This document shows positions 15,081 to 20,521 of a stretch of DNA of 20,521 nt, piece by piece. Each line of letters begins with the position of its first letter. Positions within the stretch are counted from its first letter, which is position 1. The position numbers and the translations under genes are program-made. The notes under the pieces were generated by a model. That model had not been told where the DNA came from and ran no database searches. It saw only the letters and a program-made list of their open reading frames with translations. Location: NCBI GenBank assembly GCA_963926405.1, contig CAWUXI010000093.1, positions 1-20,521 of the forward strand, in the 5' to 3' direction. Source of the DNA: CALSMU01 sp963926405 (GTDB lineage: Bacteria; Bacteroidota; Bacteroidia; Flavobacteriales_D; Parvicellaceae).

Positions 15081-16019
15081 ATGAAAATCGGGTTAGATAT
15101 TATGGGTGGTGATTTTGCTCCTGAGGCTGCTGTTCTCGGAGCGATTGAGGCACAAAAAGAACTTTCGGATGATGTTCGCCTTGTTTTAATAGGGGATAAA
15201 TCGAAGGTTGAAGAAATACTTAAAAGAGAAGCTATAGACGCTTCTCTTTTTGATTTAGTACATGCTTCTGAAGTTATAGAGATGGAAGAGCATCCCGCAA
15301 AAGCTTACAGAAAAAAACTAGATTCTAGCATTGCAAAAGGGTTTGACTTATTGCAAAAAAAGGAAATTCAGGCATTTGCAAGTGCTGGTAATTCTGGAGC
15401 AATGCTTGTTGGGGCAATGTACACCATTAGACCAATTCCAGGAATTATACGTCCAAGTATTACATCCGTTTTACCAAAGGATAATGGTGGGGTAGGAGTA
15501 ATTTTAGACGTTGGAATAAATGCTGATTGCAAGCCTGATGTTTTATACCAATTTGGAATATTAGGGTCGTTATATGCAGAAAATGTCTTTGGGATTAAGG
15601 ATCCAAAAGTTGGATTATTAAATATTGGAGAAGAAGAAGGTAAGGGAAATTTGCTTTCTCAGGCGGCTTATCAGGTAATGAAAGAATCGAAAGACTTTAA
15701 TTTCGTGGGGAATGTTGAAGGTAGAGATTTATTTTCTGATGACGTAGATGTTGTTGTTTGCGATGGTTTTACGGGGAATGTAGTACTGAAACAAGCAGAA
15801 GCAGTATATGGTATTATGGCGAAGAAAGGCTCTTTAGATGAGTACTTTAGTCGATTTAATTATGAGATATATGGCGGCACTCCTATTTTGGGTGTTAACG
15901 GCAATGTGTTGATAGGTCATGGTATCTCAAGTCCAAAAGCTATTAAGAATATGTTAATTTTGGCAAAAGATGTTACGGAAGCAAAACTGGCATCTAAAAT
16001 AAAAGAAGCATTTGAATGA
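15081..16019 (+). CDS. plsX: phosphate acyltransferase PlsX
   Basis: PlsX converts acyl-ACP and phosphate to acyl-phosphate and ACP, the donor for PlsY in phospholipid synthesis, and acts as a peripheral membrane enzyme. From the ATG at 15081 it has 312 residues, starting MKIGLDIMGGDFAPEA with the family motif D.MGGD. Further landmarks are SAGNSGA, GVILDVGINADCKPD, GLLNIGEEEGKGN and VCDGFTGNVVLK. A TTG two codons upstream is also open but adds nothing typical. The gap after rpmF is 41 bases. The stop overlaps the fabH start as ATGA, a sign of translational coupling. Confidence 0.96.
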   Translation: MKIGLDIMGGDFAPEAAVLGAIEAQKELSDDVRLVLIGDKSKVEEILKREAIDASLFDLVHASEVIEMEEHPAKAYRKKLDSSIAKGFDLLQKKEIQAFASAGNSGAMLVGAMYTIRPIPGIIRPSITSVLPKDNGGVGVILDVGINADCKPDVLYQFGILGSLYAENVFGIKDPKVGLLNIGEEEGKGNLLSQAAYQVMKESKDFNFVGNVEGRDLFSDDVDVVVCDGFTGNVVLKQAEAVYGIMAKKGSLDEYFSRFNYEIYGGTPILGVNGNVLIGHGISSPKAIKNMLILAKDVTEAKLASKIKEAFE

Positions 16020-17002
16020 GTAAAATTACGGCAGCAATAACAGCAGTTCATGGAGCAGTTCCAGAAGGCAAGCTAACCAATGCAGATTTAGAAAAACTGG
16101 TAGATACCAATGATGAATGGATTGTTTCTCGAACAGGAATAAAGGAGAGAAGGAAGTGTGCTAAAGGGCAAGCAATGTCTGACTTAGGCGCCGAAATTGT
16201 TACTGGTATTTGTAAAAAAAGAGGAATTTCCCCTTTAGAAATTGACATGATTATTGTTGGGACAATTACAGGAGATTACAGGTTTCCAAGTACTTCCAAT
16301 GTTATATGTGATAAATCAGGAGCTAAAAATGCTTGGGGTTATGATGTTAGTGCTGCTTGTTCAGGGTTTTTGTTTGCATTAACTTCTGGTCAGCAGTATA
16401 TAGAAAATGGAAAAGCAAAAAAGGTAATTGTAATTGGAGGTGATGTAATGTCAAGCATAATTGATTATCGTGATAGAAATACATGTATTATTTTTGGAGA
16501 TGGAGCAGGTGGAGTTCTGTTGGAAGCAAATGAAGAAGGCCTGGGTATTCAAGACTCGGTTATGAAAGCAGATGGATCTGGTAGAGAATATTTAATTCAA
16601 AAAGTTGGGGGTTCTATGGAGCCTATAACAAAAGAAAATGTAGGGTCTCCTGAAATGTATGTTTATCAAGAGGGAAGGGCGGTTTTTAAATTTGCGGTAA
16701 CCAATATGGCTGATGTATCTGCCGAAATAATGGAAAGAAATAACCTTACAAGTGATGATATTAATTGGTTAGTTCCACATCAGGCAAATTTAAGGATTAT
16801 CGATGCAACGGCTAATAGAATGGGCTTACCAAAAGAAAAGGTTATGGTAAATATTGAGAAGTATGGCAACACCACAGCTGGAACTATTCCATTATGTTTA
16901 TGGGAATGGGAAGACAAACTAAAGAAGGGGGATAATGTCGTTTTATCCGCTTTCGGGGGGGGGTTTACTTGGGGTGCTGTTTACCTTAAATGGGCTTATT
17001 AA
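16016..17002 (+). CDS. fabH: beta-ketoacyl-ACP synthase III FabH
   Basis: FabH starts fatty-acid synthesis by condensing acetyl-CoA (or a branched starter) with malonyl-ACP. This 328-residue protein has the full Cys-His-Asn triad: Cys115 in AACSGF, His255 in VPHQAN and Asn285 in YGNTTAGTIP. The N-terminal DEWIVSRTGIKERR is also typical. It starts inside the plsX stop (ATGA) and is the last gene before a terminator. A run of nine G (16955-16963) encodes Gly314-Gly316 of the conserved FGGGFTW motif, so a slip there would change the last 12-15 residues. Malonyl-CoA from the acc genes just downstream feeds this pathway. Confidence 0.96.
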   Translation: MSKITAAITAVHGAVPEGKLTNADLEKLVDTNDEWIVSRTGIKERRKCAKGQAMSDLGAEIVTGICKKRGISPLEIDMIIVGTITGDYRFPSTSNVICDKSGAKNAWGYDVSAACSGFLFALTSGQQYIENGKAKKVIVIGGDVMSSIIDYRDRNTCIIFGDGAGGVLLEANEEGLGIQDSVMKADGSGREYLIQKVGGSMEPITKENVGSPEMYVYQEGRAVFKFAVTNMADVSAEIMERNNLTSDDINWLVPHQANLRIIDATANRMGLPKEKVMVNIEKYGNTTAGTIPLCLWEWEDKLKKGDNVVLSAFGGGFTWGAVYLKWAY

Positions 17003-17036
17003 TCTAGAAAATTTAAAGGATTGCTATTTATCTATT

Positions 17037-17074
17037 AAATCTGTAATGGGATTTACTTCCATTCAGATTTTTTT
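17037..17074 (+). terminator. terminator after fabH
   Basis: AAATCTG (17037-17043) and AATGG (17045-17049) pair with CCATT (17059-17063) and CAGATTT (17064-17070), with one bulged T and a 9-base loop. A T tract follows. It separates the plsX-fabH operon from accB-accC. Confidence 0.75.
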
Positions 17075-17117
17075 ATACCTTAGCCTTTCCTAAACCAAAT
17101 AAAAAGAACCTTATTAT

Positions 17118-17624
17118 ATGAAACTTTCTGAAATTCAAGACTTAATAAAATTTGTTTCTCGTTCGGGAGTAAATGAAGTAGAAATTGAGCATAAAGATTT
17201 TAAAATCCTTATCAAGTCAGATTATATGGCAAAGAAAAAGTCAAATTTTGCTCCTGACCCAGTTCAGCAGTCTCCTTTAATGCAAGCAACACCAACTCAG
17301 TCAATGATTCCGCAAGTTTCTGCACCATTAGCGGATACAGTACCAACTGCTGCGCTTGTTCCGGTAACAGATGATAATGCACATTATATTACTATAAAAT
17401 CACAAATGATAGGAACATTTTATCGTTCTTCATCACCTGATAAAGATAATTTTGTTGAGGTTGGTGATTTTGTCAAAGAAGGTGATCCAATTTGCATTGT
17501 GGAAGCGATGAAATTGTTTAATGAAATCGAATCTGAAGTTTCTGGGAAAATTGTAAAAGTTTTGGTAGACGATGCAACTCCCGTTGAGTTTGATCAACCC
17601 TTATTTTTAGTAGACCCATCTTAA
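17118..17624 (+). CDS. accB: biotin carboxyl carrier protein of acetyl-CoA carboxylase
   Basis: AccB carries the biotin that moves CO2 between biotin carboxylase and carboxyltransferase. This 168-residue protein has an N-terminal AccC-docking part (MKLSEIQDLIKFVSRSGV), a flexible linker rich in Pro, Ala, Gln and Thr (about 50-85), and a biotinyl domain at about 90-168. Biotin is attached at Lys132 in EAMKLFNEIES, and the thumb-containing GTFYRSSSPD is present, as expected for acetyl-CoA carboxylase. A weak -7-like TACCTTAG (17076-17083) lies just after the fabH terminator and may be the promoter. accC follows after 58 bases. Confidence 0.96.
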   Translation: MKLSEIQDLIKFVSRSGVNEVEIEHKDFKILIKSDYMAKKKSNFAPDPVQQSPLMQATPTQSMIPQVSAPLADTVPTAALVPVTDDNAHYITIKSQMIGTFYRSSSPDKDNFVEVGDFVKEGDPICIVEAMKLFNEIESEVSGKIVKVLVDDATPVEFDQPLFLVDPS

Positions 17625-17682
17625 TAGATTCAATTTAAAAGCAACGTTAAAGTTGTAATTTTATTTACCTAAGCAAATTACC

Positions 17683-19020
17683 ATGTTTAAAAAGATTTTA
17701 ATTGCTAATAGAGGCGAAATAGCATTGCGTATTATTCGTACTTGTAAAGAAATGGGGATTAAAACGGTTGCTGTTTATTCTACTGCAGATGTAGAGAGTT
17801 TGCATGTTCGTTTTGCTGATGAAGCTGTATGTATTGGGCCCGCTTCAAGCGCTGAATCCTATTTAAAAATCCCTAATATTATTGCTGCTGCAGAAATCAC
17901 AAATGCAGATGCTATTCATCCAGGATACGGATTTTTAAGTGAAAACGCTGGCTTTTCTAGAATTTGTCAAGAGCACAATATTAAATTTATTGGAGCACTT
18001 CCTGAACAAATTGAAGGAATGGGAGATAAAGCAAATGCAAAAGCTACCATGCTTAAAGCAAAAGTTCCATGTGTTCCAGGATCAAAAGGATTGTTAAAGG
18101 ATTTAGCTGATTGCCTTAAAACAGCTGAAAAAATCGGATATCCTATTATGTTAAAAGCTACCGCTGGAGGTGGTGGAAAAGGCATGAGATTATGTTGGAA
18201 TGCTAAAGAGTGTGAAGATGGTTGGCATAGTGCTCGAGCAGAGTCTGCAGCCGCATTCGGAAACGATGGAATGTATATGGAGAAATTCATTGAAGAACCG
18301 CGTCATATCGAAATACAGATAGCAGCTGATCAATTCGGCAATATTTGTCACTTGTCTGAAAGAGATTGTTCAATTCAACGACGTCACCAAAAATTAGTGG
18401 AAGAAACTCCTTCTCCTTTTATCACCGATAAGCTTAGAAAATCAATGGGTGATGCTGCAAAAAAAGCAGCGGCAGCAGTTAATTATGAAGGTGTTGGAAC
18501 GGTTGAGTTTTTAGTAGATAAACACCGAAAATTCTACTTTATGGAAATGAATACACGTATCCAAGTAGAACATACAATTACAGAAGAGGTAATAAATAGA
18601 GATTTGGTAAAGGAGCAAATTAGAATTGCAAACGGAGAGAAAATTTCAGGAAAAGATTATTACCCACAAGCGCATTCTATCCAATGTAGAATAAATGCGG
18701 AAGACCCTTATAACAATTTTATGCCGAGCCCAGGTAGAATAACTTCTTATCATTCTCCAGGCGGGCATGGAATCAGAATTGACACGCATGTTTATGCGAA
18801 CTATATGATTTCTCCTCATTATGATTCTATGATGTCGAAATTGATTACCGTTGCACAAACACGTGAAGAAGCGATTACTAAAATGAAAAGAGCTTTAGAT
18901 GAGTATATTATTGAGGGTGTAAAAACAACAATACCATTCCATCAACAGCTGATGGAAAACGAGAAATTTAACGAAGGTGATTTTACAACTGATTTCATGA
19001 ATACATTCCAAATGAAGTAA
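17683..19020 (+). CDS. accC: biotin carboxylase subunit of acetyl-CoA carboxylase
   Basis: AccC uses ATP and bicarbonate to carboxylate biotin on AccB. It has 445 residues, near the 449 of E. coli. Domains are the N-terminal fold (KKILIANRGEIALRIIRTC), the ATP-grasp region with the glycine-rich KATAGGGGKGMRL, the HIEIQIAADQFGN strand and ERDCSIQRRHQKLVEE, and the active-site MEMNTRIQVEHTITEE that holds the metal-binding Glu and Asn and the catalytic Arg and Glu residues. The common form is VEHPVTE; here it is VEHTITE, a mild variation. The C-terminal domain includes INAEDPYNNFMPSPG. It pairs with accB in one transcript ended by the terminator at 19039. Confidence 0.96.
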   Translation: MFKKILIANRGEIALRIIRTCKEMGIKTVAVYSTADVESLHVRFADEAVCIGPASSAESYLKIPNIIAAAEITNADAIHPGYGFLSENAGFSRICQEHNIKFIGALPEQIEGMGDKANAKATMLKAKVPCVPGSKGLLKDLADCLKTAEKIGYPIMLKATAGGGGKGMRLCWNAKECEDGWHSARAESAAAFGNDGMYMEKFIEEPRHIEIQIAADQFGNICHLSERDCSIQRRHQKLVEETPSPFITDKLRKSMGDAAKKAAAAVNYEGVGTVEFLVDKHRKFYFMEMNTRIQVEHTITEEVINRDLVKEQIRIANGEKISGKDYYPQAHSIQCRINAEDPYNNFMPSPGRITSYHSPGGHGIRIDTHVYANYMISPHYDSMMSKLITVAQTREEAITKMKRALDEYIIEGVKTTIPFHQQLMENEKFNEGDFTTDFMNTFQMK

Positions 19021-19038
19021 AAAAAAATATTTATATTT

Positions 19039-19083
19039 AAAAGGTCATTCATTCCGATAACTAACGGAAGTTTGACCTTTTTT
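19039..19083 (+). terminator. terminator after accC
   Basis: AAAAGGTCA (19039-19047) pairs with TGACCTTTT (19073-19081), followed by more T. An inner TTCCG/CGGAA stem (19052-19056 with 19065-19069) extends the hairpin. It lies 18 bases after the accC stop. Confidence 0.8.
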
Positions 19084-19092
19084 GTTTTACTG

Positions 19093-19123
19093 TTGTATGA
19101 AGGGAAAATTCGTGCTATATTTG
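19093..19123 (+). promoter_or_regulatory. promoter of the HU-CCDC81/SPOR gene
   Basis: A TTG at 19093-19095 and TATATTTG at 19116-19123 are 20 bases apart. This is a textbook Bacteroidota -33/-7 pair with an exact TAnnTTTG. Transcription should start near 19130, which excludes the ATG at 19097 as a start and points to the TTG at 19151. Confidence 0.7.
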
Positions 19124-19150
19124 TTTTACACGAAGTTAAAGAGTCATTAT

Positions 19151-20308
19151 TTGAAAAAGATTGAGCAACATATTTTTGAGCTACTATTTCACCACGATTG
19201 TGTTATTGTATCGGATTTTGGTGGGTTTGTAGCTAATTATGTTTCTGCAAAAGTTGACGATTCCACCCGTCGTGTTTCCCCTCCAGCTAAGACCGTGATT
19301 TTCAATAAGTATTTATCTAATAATGATGGTCTGCTTGCGCATAAAATAATTGCAACGGATAACATTAGCTATGAGCAAGCTATTATTGAGATTTCCAGAT
19401 TTGTAGGTGAGATTAAAGCAGCTTTATCCATCTCGAAACGATTTGAAATTGATAAAGTAGGGGTTCTTTTCTTAGATCCAGCTAATAATATTTGTTTCAA
19501 ACCTAGTTCAACTAACTTTTTGATAAAGTCATTTGGATTACCAATTGTAAAAGCGATTCCTCTTGTAATAGAGAAAGCGTCTATTATTGAAATGCCAATT
19601 AAAGAAACTAAGGTTAAGCCGTTAAAAATTATCCATGACAAGGATAAACTTAAACCTATTAAAAAAGAAGATGAGGTAATACCAATTTCTGCTGTAACGA
19701 ATCCTGCAAGTCATAGAAATTATTGGTTGGCTGCAGCAGTTTTAATTCCAATAGTTTTCTATTCTGCATGGATTCCTATGAAAACAGATTTGTTAAATGG
19801 CGGAAATAATTTTCAGTATTCAGATTTGAACCCTTTTACTTATAGTAAAACAAAGAGTGCTGCTTATCATAAACGTCAGTTGATGAATGTTTATTTAGAA
19901 GAGAAAGAGGAGTTGCCTGAAGTGCTTAATGAGTATCTAGTAGAAGATATCTATGCACAGGATCTGCTAAATGATTCTAGTGAATTTATTACCATTCCAT
20001 TAGAAGGAATTGAAGATATTTTTGTTGCGGATACAACATCTGTAGAGAAAGAAACATATACTAGCATAGAGTCCATTTCTTTGGAAAAAGGGTACTTTGT
20101 GATAGGGGGTTGCTTTGGTAAGAAATCAAATGCTGATAAGTTGGTTGAATCGCTTATAAATAAAGGTTATGAAGCAATGATTGTAGATCAAAATAAAGGT
20201 TTACATCGCGTGTCGTTTGGAAAATATAATTCTCGTAAAGAAGCTAAAAAAGCAAAGAAAGAAATAAAAGATACAGTAGGGCTTTCTGCTTGGGTATTAA
20301 AGAAATAA
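19151..20308 (+). CDS. HU-CCDC81 and SPOR domain membrane protein
   Basis: From the TTG at 19151 the protein has 385 residues. It starts MKKIEQHIFELLFHHD with an N-terminal pair of HU-CCDC81 domains (about 1-115: SDFGGFVANY, then FEIDKVGVLFLD), which are cytoplasmic and HU-like. A basic linker follows, then one membrane helix at about 191-209 (YWLAAAVLIPIVFYSAWI), a periplasmic acidic stretch, and a C-terminal SPOR domain at about 313-385 (GYFVIGGCFGKKSNADKL ... SFGKYNSR). SPOR domains bind peptidoglycan stripped of stem peptides at division sites, so the protein may link DNA or a cytoplasmic partner to the septal wall; this is inference. An upstream ATG at 19097 is open but lies within the promoter, so I place the start at the TTG. 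The tRNA-Arg gene begins 3 bases after the stop. Confidence 0.88.
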   Translation: MKKIEQHIFELLFHHDCVIVSDFGGFVANYVSAKVDDSTRRVSPPAKTVIFNKYLSNNDGLLAHKIIATDNISYEQAIIEISRFVGEIKAALSISKRFEIDKVGVLFLDPANNICFKPSSTNFLIKSFGLPIVKAIPLVIEKASIIEMPIKETKVKPLKIIHDKDKLKPIKKEDEVIPISAVTNPASHRNYWLAAAVLIPIVFYSAWIPMKTDLLNGGNNFQYSDLNPFTYSKTKSAAYHKRQLMNVYLEEKEELPEVLNEYLVEDIYAQDLLNDSSEFITIPLEGIEDIFVADTTSVEKETYTSIESISLEKGYFVIGGCFGKKSNADKLVESLINKGYEAMIVDQNKGLHRVSFGKYNSRKEAKKAKKEIKDTVGLSAWVLKK

Positions 20309-20311
20309 ATT

Positions 20312-20385
20312 GGCTCCGTAGTTCAACTGGATAGAATTCCTGACTTCGGATCAGGCGGTTGCAGGTTCGAATCCTGCCGGGGTCA
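20312..20385 (+). tRNA. tRNA-Arg, anticodon TCG
   Basis: This 74-base cloverleaf has a 7-bp acceptor stem (GGCTCCG with CGGGGTC, including G-U pairs) and discriminator A at 20385. The anticodon stem is CCTGA/TCAGG around the loop CTTCGGA, and the T arm reads GCAGGTTCGAATCCTGC. The anticodon TCG reads arginine CGA codons. CCA is not encoded, so it must be added after transcription. It starts 3 bases after the HU-CCDC81/SPOR stop codon and is followed at once by a terminator, so it may be processed from a joint transcript. Confidence 0.96.
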
Positions 20386-20387
20386 CG

Positions 20388-20420
20388 AAAAAAGCTCAAC
20401 ACATAGTGTTGGGCTTTTTT
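20388..20420 (+). terminator. terminator after tRNA-Arg
   Basis: GCTCAACAC (20394-20402) pairs with GTGTTGGGC (20406-20414), with one G-U pair and a 3-base ATA loop. A-rich sequence precedes it and six T follow. It starts just after the tRNA 3' end. Confidence 0.85.
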
Positions 20421-20434
20421 ATTTTAGAGCAAAT

Positions 20435-20512
20435 ATGAGCTATGCTCATGTGAAGTGATAAAATAAAAAAGCCAGTACATGCGGATGCATGTGAGCTTTA
20501 TGCTCGAGCATA
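20435..20512. repeat. cluster of three short inverted repeats
   Basis: ATGAGC-TAT-GCTCAT lies at 20435-20449, ACATGC-GGAT-GCATGT at 20477-20492, and TATGCTCGAGCATA (a perfect 14-base palindrome) at 20499-20512. The motif GAGC...TATGCTC occurs in both the first and last parts. None is followed by a T tract. No gene is seen in the last 100 bases of the window. The role is unknown. Confidence 0.5.
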
Positions 20513-20521
20513 ACAACCATT

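Noticed and set aside
17625..17682. Small hairpin (CAAC...GTTG) between accB and accC
   Set aside because: The stem is 4 bp with no T tract; it is too weak for a terminator or riboswitch, and the gap is normal for an accBC operon.
17967..18290. 107-residue minus-strand frame inside accC
   Set aside because: It is antisense to the highly conserved ATP-grasp core, with no motif or plausible start context.

Overview
The window is AT-rich DNA from a member of the Bacteroidota, most likely the Flavobacteriales. The evidence is a type IX secretion system (T9SS) cargo protein with SprB repeats, a PorW/SprE lipoprotein, a bactofilin next to AtpZ-type genes, an HU-CCDC81/SPOR protein, promoter boxes of the Bacteroidota TAnnTTTG type, and almost no Shine-Dalgarno sequences. 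I cannot name the genus. Most of the window is ordinary core genome.

Region by region. 1-3336 holds the tail of one T9SS cargo protein and a complete 1081-residue SprB-repeat cargo protein, closed by a strong terminator. 3400-7394 (+) is a probable operon: a small lipoprotein, 2-aminomuconic semialdehyde dehydrogenase, a secreted protein joining a phosphatase-like domain to two OmpA domains, and a RidA-type 2-aminomuconate deaminase. The dehydrogenase and deaminase are consecutive late steps of tryptophan catabolism by the kynurenine route. 7381-7650 (-) holds what looks like a broken small secreted-protein gene. 7734-12688 (-) runs porW/sprE, then bactofilin, an 82-residue membrane protein, atpZ, a DUF6168-like membrane protein and a two-domain universal stress protein; the ATP synthase structural genes often found after this set are absent. 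12809-13717 (+) is a membrane-anchored M23/LytM-like protein that has lost one zinc ligand, convergent with a YqaA-family membrane protein (-).

14265-19020 (+) is a fatty-acid and phospholipid start block: DUF177 (YceD), rpmF, plsX and fabH, a terminator, then accB and accC with their own terminator. Acetyl-CoA carboxylase supplies malonyl units, FabH condenses the first acyl chain, and PlsX moves acyl groups toward phospholipid. The window ends with an HU-CCDC81/SPOR envelope protein, a tRNA-Arg(TCG), a terminator and about 100 bases rich in short palindromes.

No phage, transposon, CRISPR array or clear new defence system was seen. The most unusual items are the predicted pseudophosphatase-OmpA fusion inside the tryptophan-catabolism operon, the decayed gene at 7381-7650, the M23 protein with His replaced by Tyr in its HxH motif, and a run of nine G in fabH.
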